A DNA stretch of 64,000 bases from Pteria penguin (lineage: Eukaryota; Mollusca; Bivalvia; Pterioida; Pteriidae), in contig CM068580.1 in the NCBI GenBank assembly GCA_035048485.1, positions 53,546,975 to 53,610,974 of the forward strand, written 5' to 3'. This document shows positions 22,031-33,570 of this stretch, piece by piece (positions within the stretch are counted from its first letter, which is position 1; every line of letters begins with the position of its first letter). The translations under genes were made by a program, and so were the position numbers. The notes beneath the pieces were generated by a model. The model saw nothing but the letters and a program-made list of their open reading frames with translations. It made no database searches and had not been told where the DNA came from.

Positions 22031-22202
22031 GGGGAGTGGTGCAAAGGAGAGGGGGAGGAAGAGAAAGGCAGATGGGACTGTCAGTGATAAAAGGGAAGCG
22101 TCATGTGAAAAATCTTAAGAAATATAATCAGGGTGAAGAAAAAACCTTGAACTTATTATCAATGTTTTCTAGGGATGAATGAATAAATTCAATTGAAAAT
22201 TT

Positions 22203-23990
22203 ATGTTGCACTGTTTTATTATTAAAATGAGTCAGATATATCATGATTTGACATCAAGATCACACAGAATTTTACAGTCTGGTAAAACGGTACTAGGTCT
22301 AGTAAAATATCTGCTTTCACCAGACCTGTGGTCCAGTGAAAATGTTGGACTTTTGCATAGACTGCAAGATAAACCATCAGTGAAAATAAAATGTTGTCAG
22401 ACAACTCCGGTAAAATGCCGTCGATCCCGTAAATAACCTTAGATTTCCAGACCGATTGTCTCGTGAAGATGAACACAAAAAGAGAAAAAAAAGGCCCTTT
22501 CATTTATATGGAGAAAAGATGATGATTATTGTATTGTTTTTCAGTCTTTCTGAAAACTCGCTAGCGCAATGCGCGAGGCTTCCTAAAATTCCCTTGGTCT
22601 AGTAAAATTTGCTTTTGAAATAGCCTGTCTGGCTAGTAAAAAATATCAATGTCTCAGTAAAAGAAATCAGATCAAAAGATGACTCATTGCTAGTAGTACT
22701 GAAAAGTACTTCATCACAATTTCGATTTGGCACGATATTTTCTTTTCATTTGGTGTTTGATACATCTGTCTGAACTTTAGTTTGATTCAGCCACAAGAAG
22801 GACTTGCGAGAATTTCGTTTTATAATCTCTTCTGTTTCATAACCTTCTTTATCTCCATCAAGTAGGCCTACAGTTTTTGATAAACGAATGTCTTTGATTT
22901 CTGAAACACTTTGTCAGTGATGGGATGTCATACTTTATTTGGAACATTTTAATTTGGTTTAAAACTATGTTTATTGAAGAATTTTACATGATTATTGCCG
23001 ATTAATTTATCAGAGGAAATTATGAATACAAAAAGAAAAACAATCTCTCAAAAACGTAAATAGAACTTTAAAAAAAAAATGGAAATCAAAACGTATTATT
23101 GTAAACTTTCTCTGCAGTATAGTCAGATAAATTATCTTTAATGTATCTGTCTAATACCAAGCATGTGATTTACCAGAAATCTTGCACTCAAATGGGTAAT
23201 GGAATTAATTTTAGGAAGAGAAAATGTGTTGTGGTTTACTATTATACAAATTTCTATTCGAGAATGCATTTATGAATGCATATAATGTATGAATGCATGT
23301 AATATATAAACCCTTTATTTTATACAAAATGATGGATGTGCGCAGATATAAAGAAGATTAGCGTACATATCCCAATAATGTTTTAATGAAATTACATAAT
23401 GGGCATGGATAAAGTTGGTTCTGGCAATCCCTTAATTACGTTTTTTCTTTAAATTTAAGGAGTATTGGTCATATAAAAATCATCGTATTGCTAATGCCCT
23501 ATCATAAATATTATATCCTGATGGTAGTGTGTCGTTTCAGCCATGCAAATTGCAGATAAGTCTTCGTCAACGACATGCTTTTCAATACGCAAAATTTAGT
23601 GCAATGACAAGAGTAAGATTATGACTTCGTGTACAACAATAGATCTTGAAATTAAAATTGATCAAGATAAAAGACTTTGTGTGGGCTAGTAGAATTTTCT
23701 TTTGACTAGTAAAAGTTTAGGCTGGACTAGTGATGTAAAATAGTTTTCAGAAAGACTGAATTTTGTTGAAAAAGAAAAATGGAGAGATGTGTTTTTACTT
23801 GCCAGAGATTTTCAATAAACCAATAAAACTTCAAGTGAGTGGTCGTTGTATGATTTTTGTGACCATCATTCAAAAAATGTACATTTTATTTTCAGTCTGG
23901 TAAAAGTTTCTTCGGTCTGGTGAATTGTCGTAGTTTACCAAATCGAATGTCCTCTAAAATGTTTTACAATTTCATATTCACTGAAACCAT
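22203..23990. mobile_element. Interspersed repeat interrupted by a nested element (copy A)
   Basis: The flanks 22340-22540 and 23764-23990 ('gaccgattgtctcgtgaagatgaac', 'ggccctttcatttatatgg', 'gatgtgtttttacttgcca', 'tcttcggtctggtgaatt') match an uninterrupted copy at 32430-32815. The intervening 22542-23758 is absent there. Its subterminal 'ggtctggtaaaa' / 'tctagtaaaat' motifs belong to the same general style as the CAG..CTG elements. Confidence 0.7.
22542..23758. mobile_element. Nested CAG..CTG transposon
   Basis: Inverted ends CAGTCTTTCTGAAAACT at 22542 and its complement ending at 23758. Subterminal 'ggtctagtaaaattt' and 'ggctagtaaaaa' motifs mirror 'gactagtaaaagttt' on the right. Target duplication is unclear (gttttt versus aatttt). 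Insertion is confirmed by the uninterrupted relative at 32430-32815. No open frame is recognised. Confidence 0.7.
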
Positions 23991-26475
23991 GCATCAGATG
24001 CCATGTTTGACATGCTTTTTCTGCTTTACTGACTCAATCAGTTTGGGCTCATTATTGGAAAAATCTGCCGGTGTTGTATCTAGGCATCTTAACAAATTTG
24101 AATATAAACAGACTATTTTTATTTTTACATTATTTAGGTAATTTTCAAGCTATAAGTGCAATATCAACTTCCTGCATTTGTTTTGAATTTTAATACAACA
24201 CTAACCAGTAGGTGTAATCCAGCCCAAACTTTACTTGCCAGAGGAAAATTCCACATGCCTAGACAGAAAGTCTTCAATTTTGATAAATTTTAATTTAAAT
24301 TCTCTCAAGATCATAATATATTTCATTACAGAGCTTCCAGAAATAGATCGTTCATTGTCAGAGTTCTCATCCTCGTTTTCACTACCATCACCATTTTATT
24401 TTAACAGCCTAAAAGAGAGCTTTAAAGACATTCATGTTGAGATTGTTATATATACACAAAGTCATACTCTTTTTAACACTTTTCATGGCATCAAAGTTTG
24501 TGCAGTTTGTCATTTTTGATCCCAACAGTTCTTTTATTAGCTGGGCTTAATGCAGAAGGCATAAGCCAAGGCTATAGCCGCCTGGCACGTTTCTCAAAAC
24601 GAGGCAGTCTAATTATAAGTTTTAAAGCCCTCTTTCTCACTCATTGTGTTCTTGCGCTTTAAATCTCTGATGTAATTTCTAGCATTATAATAATCAGGAC
24701 ATATTGAATCTTTATTGGATCATTAATTATATGTAACATTGCAAATAGGGATATACGTGTGCATATTTGTATAGACTGAAGTTACCTGCTCTTGCTTGAT
24801 ATCGCTGTGCGTAGAGACAGGTGACCACTGCCATTCTGGAGAGACTTCTTCTACTCCAGCAAGTGTTAATTATAGCTCTGGCTGTATGGGCAGATAACAA
24901 GCAGTACACACTGCGTGTAGATGTATTTCGTCTGCAGTAGCATACACAGCATTATTATACAGAATTTAATGTGATTTATGAGAGGCGTGTGATGTTTAGC
25001 GTCAACAGGGATGTATAATCTAAATTTAGATATATATGGCGTCGAGGATGTAATTAATTGTCAATGTTTGTTGATTCTAGGCTAAATGAATAAAACAAAA
25101 CGAAATCCAGTGATATAAAAATAACTGATAATTCGTCACTTGAACCTCAGTTATGGTCACTGACAGGCATGGCATTGCCAACTGGTTTAATATTTGTGTA
25201 CATTTGTATGTGAGGGGTTTCCCTATGTCTATTTTTGCTGATTGAAGCATGTTTCTAATTCAAGTGTCATACATAAACATTGGTATAGGGCTGTGTATTG
25301 CCCATTGCCTTATCGCTTGGCAGAAAGAAAACGGGTACATGTATTGTTCCCTGTGCTGATTAGCATGTCTGACATTATTCTCAGATTGACGTCATTTCCA
25401 ACAAAGTAGTAATCAAAATATAGTTTATTCTATGTCGCCAGTTCATGAACCAAGTATCATTATAGGTTTTATCTCGGGTTTGTTCTGTAACATCTGAATT
25501 TTTGAAATTTTGAAGAAAAGGTGATAATTGAAATTTTTTTTCATGCGTTACTTTTCATACCATCGGCTACTGTCAAGGTATGCTGAATTTCTATGGTAGA
25601 TCTGTTGAACTATTCAAGGATAAATAGAATATCCTGCTAAACATAGTAGGTTTAATGGCCATGGAATATCATTGCAAGGGAAATTGTACTAAAACAATTA
25701 ATCCAGAGAGTTATCGTGAAAACGGCCCAAGACAAAACGGTCCACACCAGAATGGCCCACACGAAAACAGCCCAATTTTTACCACACTAGCCGAACTTTG
25801 TAATATTTTGACAATGGATATCAACTTTGATTTCAAAATAGGTGTTTGGTCGGAATTGCGTAGCAATTCCAGACCCTAGTCGTTACAATATGCTGTGAAG
25901 AATGCGTGGAACGTAGAAAATACCTCCTTGTGTATAAATAGTAAGTCGATATTTAGAAAAAGCGTGATTAGATTTACTTTCAGTACTTATAATTCATATT
26001 GTACGAGTCAATACAAGATAAGTTTGATCAGATGAGAAAATGGATGTGCCGTTATTCCATCGATTTAGACGAGTTATATTCATGCGCTGGAGGACATGCA
26101 GTCTTTCCGAATACTCGACGGAAAGTCCCGAAAAAGTACGATTGACATTATTGTGTAGCTGTGCTGTAATTTAAGAAGTACACTACTAGTCCGTACTAGT
26201 ATCCGTTGTATTATAATTAATAAAACTATCGCTTCTTTTTATAGCAGTGGAATTCGAAGTACTCTACAATCTTCTCGTCACAACGATAAACAAACGTCTC
26301 GGTAGTTGTTGATATGTAATGCTACTAAAAATATCCAGTTATTTATAGGTCTCCACGTGTAAACGTGGTTTTCCCCAAATGTACATGTACAGCGGGAGAC
26401 TGTCCAGATTGCTAATTTCACATTACTGTCAATATCAAAAGTGATGAGAGAATGAGATAACTATATAGTTCGAGA

Positions 26476-27902
26476 CGGAGAATAAATTTAACGCTCGCCC
26501 ACTCGCCCAAGACGAGTAAAATTTGTTGTGGACGACCAAGAAACACTTCCTACTCGCCCACGTGGCGAACGAAAAATCTGCAAGACGAATCGGCCGTTCC
26601 CTTGTTGAATTCTAATCTGAATCATCTAGACGCTTAATTCCGTCACTGAGTAAGAGGAACTAAGCGTCTAGATGTTTCAAATCCGGACAGGTTCTTTTTA
26701 TTTGTTAGTTAGCAATATCCGGTTTCATGTTTGTTTAGGTCAAAGCATAGTAATTCCATTTCCCATAGGGTCCCATGTTAAATTACCGAACTTCCAGCAA
26801 GATTTACACAACATCCTACATTTTAGCTATATATAATCCACATATCAAAATGTTTGTCAGACCCTCTTCTATCAGAATTTTAACAGTTTACCATAGGTTA
26901 TCCACCTTAATTTCGAGAAAAATCGTGCTGGAAGGGGGATACCCCCCAAAATTGGCAAAAATTCAAACGTAAACAACTACCCCTTTTCAGCTCATTAAAT
27001 TTTTACATTAGCGAAATGAGATAAAAATTCATGATTTTACAGCAGAATCAATCTTTATTTATACATAGATCAAATAATTTCATCCAATCACAGCTCCCAA
27101 TACATTGAAATAGTAGTCCCTCTCTCCCTACACCACATCAGCCAATCACGTCTCTCGTTAATTACCTTTCTTTGACCTTTATATAGGTCAAAGCATAGTA
27201 ATTCCATTTCCCATAAGGTCCCATGTTAAATTGCCAAACTACCAGCAAGATTTACACAACATCCTGCATTTTAGCTATATACAATTCATTAATCAAAATG
27301 TTTGTCAGACCGTCTTCTATCGGAATTTTAACAATTTACAATACGCTATCCACCTTAATTTTGAGAAATTAAATTTTGGTCACCCCCCAAAATTGGCCAA
27401 AATTCAAATGTAAACAACCAACCCTTTTTAGGTTATAAAATTTCTGCATTGACAAAATGAGATAAAAATTCATGATTTTACAGCAGAATAAAACTTTATT
27501 TATAGATAGATAAAATAATTTCATCCAATCACAGCTCCTGATACATTGAAATAGTTAAGTCCCTTTCTCCCCTACACCACATCAACCAATCACAACTCTC
27601 GTTAATTACTTTTCATTGACCTCTAAATTATGGCTCCACAAGCCCAGTTAGGAAGTTTTTTTCGCCGTTCCCAAGAAACGAAATGTATCGCCGACAAAAT
27701 GGGACGATTACTTCAAGGAGTAAAATTGAAGAGAAATTGTTGTGTAATGTAATAAAATTCAGAAAAATTAATAATTGATTACTTTTTCTTGCAATTTTTG
27801 AATGGTTTCAGTGTGGGCTCATAAAGATTGCTGTGGGCCCGTAGATTCCGAGTCTTACGAGCCCACATGGCTCGTAAAAATTTCTGTTAAGTTTATTCCC
27901 TG
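26476..27902. mobile_element. CAG..CTG-type element with internal ~448-bp duplication
   Basis: The end-pair is CGGAGAATAAATTTAAC at 26476 and, inverted from 27902, CAGGGAATAAACTTAAC. Subterminal blocks are 'cgcccactcgcccaagacgagtaaaatt' on the left and 'gggctcataaag', 'gagcccacatggctcgtaaaaattt' on the right. A 448-bp segment is duplicated inside (starting 26738 and 27186). Target duplication not found. A 41-codon ATG frame at 27631-27756 starts MAPQAQLGSFFRR, with a PIP-box-like QxxLxxFF; its meaning is unknown. Confidence 0.6.
26738..27610. repeat. Two-copy tandem duplication, ~448-bp period
   Basis: 'ggtcaaagcatagtaattcc' through 'cgttaattac' occurs at 26738-27180 and again at 27186-27610 with scattered substitutions. 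Both copies carry 'agcaagatttacacaacatcct' and 'ttcatccaatcacagctcc'. Confidence 0.9.
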
Positions 27903-28160
27903 CGTACAGGGGCGGAGCCGTTGTTTATATGAAAACGAGCACCTGTGCGCAGACCGTGTTTTTGTCAATACTGATCCTAAACACTACACGTTTGGTGTGT
28001 GATCTCTTGGTGGATCACGACTTTATTACCTTTGATGTACTTGACCATGCAATTCCGACCTTGAGGACTTTCAAGTCCTTTCATTTATTACCTAGTGTTA
28101 AAATTATACTCAATACAGATAGTAAGAGGGCAAATAATTTGACATTTTAATAAATTGCCT

Positions 28161-28332
28161 TCAGCACAAAGGTATTTGAAGCTCTGTAAGTCCACAACAA
28201 ACATCTATTATGCTCCTATAGGGGTAAACACAAAAGAAAAAATGTGTTAATCCCAATAGTGGCATTATCCCTATAGCGGCATAATAGATGTTTGTTGTGA
28301 ACTTTCAGAGCTTCAAATACCTGTGCTTCAGC
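28161..28332. repeat. Long imperfect inverted repeat (foldback)
   Basis: The left arm (tcagcacaaaggtatttgaa, then gctctg and acaacaaacatctattatg, 28161-28218) is matched by the right arm 28276-28332, with about 55 pairs and a few mismatches around a ~55-bp loop that has its own partial pairing. It would form a strong hairpin in RNA transcribed from the intron. Confidence 0.85.
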
Positions 28333-29276
28333 ATAAAATTATTCCTATTTTCATGTGGGCCGTTTTATTTTTGGGCTGTTTTGACTATACACCGATCAGG
28401 AAAAAAGGTCATACTTCTGCTCTCTATGGCAATAGGAGATGACAGATATATCTTTTATGTTCAAGAGAATAAAGCGTGACAAGGGCAGTGTAACTTTTAA
28501 AACAGTAATGAATCTATGGTTTTCATCATGATCAAGGGTAGATGTCATGCCTCACGAGATACTTTCTCAAAGTTAACCAATGATAAACTTCATTTCACTA
28601 TTACTTAAGAATTGTTCTTCCATAATGAAATGTGTAAATTCTTCTTTCCTTGAATTTGTTATCAACTGTGTTTTAACTCCTATTAATTGTTGCTACTTGA
28701 CCAGTTACTATAAGCACGGCTTCCAGTACTGTAAGTACTTTGATTCTTTTATCAAGACATCAATATTTTTATTAGACAGTCAGGCTATTTCAAAAACAAA
28801 TTTTTAATAGTCCCAGGAAATTTTTGGTAGCCTCAGGCGCCTCGATAACGAGTTTTAGAAAGACTGGCTATGTTTGAGGAGTTCTTAGGTTTCAATCAAG
28901 AGAGATGGAATTTCTACAGGAGAATAATAATCTTTGGTCAGAGCAAACCAGATTTATATTTCAGTAACATGATTTGTTCAACATTTCATGCATTCGTAAT
29001 AAAGTTATTAGCACCAAAGGCGGTTTGAATTTGTCATCAACTAATGAATTAACTTTTGAAATATATTAAGTTTATCACATGTTGCAAGATCAGTCTCAAA
29101 ATTCACTTATGAAGCATTTAGATGACTTCTTTTATGTGATTTTTATCAGCTAATTGCCAGTAGCCAGCACCAAACTGAAACACTGGTATTTGATATAGTA
29201 ATGATTATAAAAATATGATAATTTTCCTATTTTGATGCTTGATAGTCATGTTTTGATATTTTTTGTATATTGACAG

Positions 29277-29477
29277 GGATATCTAGTAAGCAAGGCTACT
29301 GGTCTTCAGAAGATACACTTAACTTTGAAGAGATGGCATTAGATCAGACATTTAAAGCAACTTTCAACTTGTACAATTCCAATCAAGAAATGTATTCTGT
29401 AGCGCTTAGAAATGACAAAGGAGTTGATGTCAATAAAGCATTTGGAGCAAGCACAGTAACACAAGCGTCTGAAAGAG
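29277..29477 (+). CDS. Tudor gene, exon 5 (SN-like tail of Tudor 5)
   Basis: Acceptor tatattgacag, phase 1 in, phase 1 out (AAAGAG|GTGAAT). Residues ~919-985: ISSKQGYWSSEDTLNFEE, then TFKATFNLYNSNQEMYSVAL. This follows SCSLTG of exon 4 and has the usual pattern after a Tudor core (W.. E...F......F.A.......Y.V.L), so it is the C-terminal half of extended Tudor 5. After it the protein turns low-complexity. Confidence 0.92.
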
Positions 29478-29534
29478 GTGAATATTATGCCTGCAGAATC
29501 TGACATTCTGGGGCACATCTGTTTTGTCTTTTTA

Positions 29535-29940
29535 GCCCACCTGAGCTGAAAGCTCAATGAAGATGTATGCTATACCACTGTTGTCCTTCTGTCCATCTGT
29601 CCCACCCAATTTGTCTTTTGCAACTACTTTTAAATCCTTATCCTTTGGAGGGGTTGATGAAACTTGGTACAATGAAAGAACACTATGTGGACATGAAGAT
29701 GTACATATTGCAAGGGGAATGCTGTCCCAAAAAAATTACAGGAGTTATGACCATTGGACGTAGATTTTTCTATGCAGAATACCTTGTCTTTGCAACTTCT
29801 AAACCTTTTGGTGGATGTCGATGAAACACGGCACAAAGAAATAACACCATATAAAAATATGCATATTGGAAGGGGAATGCTGTCCCAAAAATTAACTGGA
29901 GCCTTGTACTTGGATTTTAATTCAAGTTATATCTGACCAC
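29535..29940 (+). mobile_element. Decayed repeat with TAGCCCACCTGAGC 5' end
   Basis: 'tttttagcccacctgagctgaaagctca' at 29531-29558 is a diverged version of the ends seen at 45290 and 58635. It is followed by 'gtccttctgtccatctgtccc'. Two internal 'aggggaatgctgtcccaaaa' segments about 180 bp apart suggest old tandem units. No 3' end is recognised. Confidence 0.55.
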
Positions 29941-30984
29941 ACTCCTTTGTTATTCACAGGTTCAAGAAGTATCTTTCTTGCAGCATTCATATTCATGTAT
30001 TGTATGATTGATTTCAGTAAATCTTTCATGTAGAATAATTAAAAGAAATCCATAGTCTTGTTAGATCCATCTAATATACATGTAGGGTCAGTTCTTTCAT
30101 GAAAATATACAATATTTTTCTCTTTCTTTGTTTTTCCCCTGATACTGAAGTCAGATACACAATAGGCATCTTCTGGCTTTAAATCATCTTGAAAGGTCGC
30201 AATCCAGATCACCATCAGCCACATGAGCCTTAAACTATCAAATTACTGTTTAATTATCAACCATCTAGTTCTCCTTCAGGAATATTTACAATATCATAAT
30301 GTCCCAATTTCATCAGTCTTTATCTCCAGACAGAATCTGGTTTTACACATTTTTCCAGAATATTTTCTTTGTTTTCAGACTGCATGTATTTGATATTTTT
30401 TCTATGTATACTCACAAGGTTTTCCAGTAAAAAAGAAATCAAATCCCACAATCCAGTTGTGTATCTTCCATGCCACAACTGCACATGAATTTACTTTTTA
30501 AGGTACTCCTTATCATGGGAAGCAGCACATGTGTATTAGTCAAACTACTCGGCCATTTTTGGTGCCAAATCTGGATTTTTACTTGTAAATATGTGGTGAA
30601 AGGGGGAAGAGCGCCCCCAACTGAACCCATCACTGCCATTGAATCACACATGATGAGATAACCTTATTAGCAGGTTTCTCTGTGCACTACCTTATTTTCA
30701 TTAACGTAACTCATTTCAATCAACATCATACTGTGACATACAAAATGAGGTTGGGCTGTCCTTTAAGTGTGATACATATAGATTTGTACTCTTCTTCTTC
30801 TTCTTCCAATACGAAGTGTACTCAAAAGTTGAGCGTTATACTCACAACAAGATGCGAGTGAGAGTATCTTTCAGGACCTTCAGGTCCTTTGATTTTTGTG
30901 GATGAAAACCAATGGCATTTTCTTTGTACCTGTGACCAGTTTAGCAGTTTGCTGTGTTGAACTGCAATTGAGGGATCGCCAGAT
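29941..30984. other. Intron 5 interior, nothing recognised
   Basis: AT-rich sequence with a short (TTC)n run near 30787-30806; no exon or element could be supported. Confidence 0.5.
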
Positions 30985-32150
30985 CAGAGATGTTGAAATT
31001 TTTCTGATCCTGTCAGACATTTGGACTGACAGATTTATAAAGTCTGTCAGTCCGTAAAGAATTCTGTCAGTCCGAACAAAATTGTATGACAATCTTTTCA
31101 TTGTTGGTAAATTAAAAGCTGTCATTTTATCATTTTGTTTAAGTATCCATTCACTTTAATCCAGAGATTGTTGACGCACATATGTACATGGTATATATTC
31201 TTGAACATAATACACATTCTTCAGCAGATTCTTTGAATTGTTTTTTGGTTGCGTATTATACCTGTGATTAGAAATTCGTAATTTTTCATCCTTGTCATCA
31301 GGTGACCAGACTGAAGAAGAATAAGCACCCCTGTTGTGCTAGCACACCCGTGAAACAATGTATATTTCATTATCCTTTCAATTATCTCTAATCTTTTTAA
31401 ACATTTGGTTTTAAGTTCGATACCCGCATACCATTAACTTTGATTCGTCTGTTATGGCTAAGGTATATGTAAAGTAAGGGAAATGTTTAAAAGTTGCCGA
31501 TTTACAGAGTTATTAAGGTGTCGATTATGTCGATCATATACCATCCCGTCTGTTGCATTTACCGATGTTTATTTAGACGCATCGTTTAAATTGTAATCAC
31601 TTTCGCTGGCAGCTGCAGGTTTTGATATAACAATAGAATTTGATAGTACAGATAAATGACGCTGAATATGAGCTTTGAATGCATCAATATTGTCTAGGTG
31701 TTTTACGATCTCTTTTTACTCTCCAGAAAGTTGTATCTTATCAGTATCAAAGACCGTCAATAGATCACAGCACGTATCAGATATTAACAAGAACACTTTA
31801 CGGTCAATTAACTTTCTCATTTACTAAAAGTTTGCTGCAAGTTTTGCTATCATGTTTAAAGGGACAGTCATTACGCAGGCACCATTTTATGAAAACCTTG
31901 TTCAAAATAATCAAAGGTCACTAAATGTAAAAAAGAAAATATACTGGCCTGCCAGGCTACATATTTCCCAAGTCTCACTAAGGCCAGACGTCAAAAATTG
32001 GTATCATCGGGCGTTGATCTAGTGAGTTTTAGGAATGCATATGCATGACTGCCATGAACGCCGGTCATTTGGACCGGTGCAAACGGACATTCTGTCGGTC
32101 ATTGTTGGTCATTGTCTTGCCGGCAGGACCAACGGATTTCAACAACTCTG
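30985..32150. mobile_element. CAG..CTG transposon with 6-bp TSD CCAGAT
   Basis: Ends CAGAGATGTTGAAAT (30985) and, inverted from 32150, CAGAGTTGTTGAAAT. An exact CCAGAT duplication sits at 30979-30984 and 32151-32156. Subterminal 'gtcagtccg' / 'ggtcattgttggtc' repeats lie at both ends. A candidate acceptor at 31282-31301 leads into a very short phase-1 acidic end, DQTEEE, then TAA at 31320, which may be the counterpart of the EIEFE exons but is too short to rely on. Confidence 0.85.
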
Positions 32151-32429
32151 CCAGATCCAACTTTAAACACGCCCATTACGTAGTTTTATTGTGACGTCAG
32201 AGTTAAAATCATGTTTGACGGGCCATTTATGTATGACGCCATAATGAAAAAGTGTGCCAAAAGGGGTGATGTTGGGCATTTGATGATAAGTCAATTTTCA
32301 AGCAGTTTGAGGTGCTGAAATGGTTAAGCTGGTATGACTTATTGTTCAAGGTGGTTGACTTGGGATCAAAAGGTCCTGGGTTAGAATTCTGTTTGGTTGT
32401 ATTATTTTCCAACCCTTTGGACAACAGTC

Positions 32430-32815
32430 CCATGTCACCACAGTGAAAATGTAATACTGTCGGATCGACAGTAATAATGCCATCGGTCCTGTAAATAATC
32501 TTAGATTTCCTGACCAATTGTCTGGTGAAGACGAACTAAAACTAAGAGAAACAAAAGGTTTAATGGCCCTTTCATTTATATGGGGGAAGATGCTCACAAT
32601 GATGATTATTGTATTGATTTTTTTTTAAAAAGAGACAACAACTGTAGAGATGTGTTTTTACTTGCCAGTGATTGGCAAAGGTGAGCAGTCGTATGATTTT
32701 TGTGACGATCTTTCTAAAGTTGTACCTTTTGTTTTTGGTCTGGTAACAGTTGCTTCGGTCTGGTGAATTTTACTAGTTTACTAAACCGAATGTCATGTAA
32801 AATGTTTACAATTTC
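32430..32815. repeat. Uninterrupted relative of the 22.2-24.0 kb repeat (copy B)
   Basis: Shares 'taaataatcttagatttcc', 'caattgtctggtgaagac', 'ggccctttcatttatatgg', 'tgatgattattgtattga' and 'cggtctggtgaatttta' with copy A but lacks the 22542-23758 insertion, so it serves as a pre-insertion reference. Confidence 0.8.
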
Positions 32816-33263
32816 ATACTCTGCACCATAAAATTGTCTGACTGCTTCAGGGAATTCCATCATTAGGTTGATAATTCTTTAATATCATAGTAAATGGGAG
32901 GGAGAAGCCATCCAAAAGTGGCATAAATAGTAATTCATCAATCAATGAACAGTACTTAATTTTCAAAAATGTCTTTAGCCCTTCCATGAAATATAGATTG
33001 CCTCTCTTGTACATGACTTAGGAATTATTATTAGTCATTGCTAGGTCATAAAAGTTGCATTTCATTATTTCAGATGTGCCATCTCGAACTTGTTTAAAGT
33101 ATCAAATCTGATTGTGGAACTTGTTTTGAAATCCTACCATAATGAGATGTGTTAGGGATAGTATGAAAATTGATTGATTCTATCCCTCAGAGGATGCTAT
33201 ATTGCATTGTATGAAACTGAAATTTGTGAGTTTTCACCGCCTGAAGAAAATGTGTAATTTCAG

Positions 33264-33570
33264 ACTCGGGATGGGATGATGGCCCAAGTTCAAGTAGACT
33301 TAATGCCAGAAATAATCAAGGATCAAGTGGATTTGGCAGAAACCGTGGAAGTAGTGGATTTGATGGAGGAAGAAGAGAAAATAATTTCAATGGTGGATTT
33401 AAGAATGACAGGAATAGAGATAATGGATTTGGAGAAAAAAGAGAGAGTGGGTTTGGGGGAAATAGAGGAGATGGATCAGGATTTGGAGGAGGGAATCGAG
33501 GTGGTGGAGGATTTGGTGGAGACCGCGCAAGTAGTGGATTTGGAGGAAATAAATTCAGTTCTAGAAACAG
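33264..33570 (+). CDS. Tudor gene, exon 6 (GFGG/RG-rich)
   Basis: Acceptor tgtgtaatttcag, phase 1 in. Residues ~986-1087 start DSGWDDGPSSS, then run of Gly, Phe, Asn, Arg and Ser with SGFGRNRGSSGF and RGGGGFGGDR blocks. These look like the FG/RG repeats at the N-terminus of Vasa and nematode GLH helicases, where Arg-Gly sites can be methylated and read by Tudor domains. The exon ends AAACAG|GCATGT: the only donor that restores phase with exon 7 (phase 2) is GC rather than GT. Frames offset from this one look long and acidic but are artefacts of the GGA/GAT repetition. Confidence 0.88.

Larger units (their letters stand above)
26099..28869. mobile_element. Possible larger CAG..CTG element enclosing others
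   Basis: Left CAGTCTTTCCGAATACTCG (26099) and right, inverted, CAGTCTTTCTAAAACTCG (28852-28869) resemble the ends of 22542-23758. Flanks GACATG and GCTATG agree in four of six bases. It would contain 26476-27902 and the foldback at 28161-28332. The pairing is tentative. Confidence 0.4.
21210..29276 (+). other. Intron 4 of the Tudor gene (8.1 kb), repeat-rich
   Basis: GT-AG. Holds the tandem repeat 21255-22030, the repeat pair copy 22203-23990 with its nested element, the 26.1-28.9 kb nested transposon region, and AT-rich sequence with no named feature at 24000-25650 and 25880-26098. At 25710-25780 an 'aaaacggcccaa'-like 12-bp motif repeats about four times. Confidence 0.8.

Noticed and set aside
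24330..24519. Phase-1 frame after 'catttcattacag' (ELPEIDRSLSEFSSSF...) as a Tudor-gene exon
   Set aside because: Exon 4 joins exon 29277-29477 in phase and that peptide completes the extended Tudor pattern; the 24.3-kb frame does not fit it and ends in a stop. An alternative last exon cannot be excluded but has no other support.
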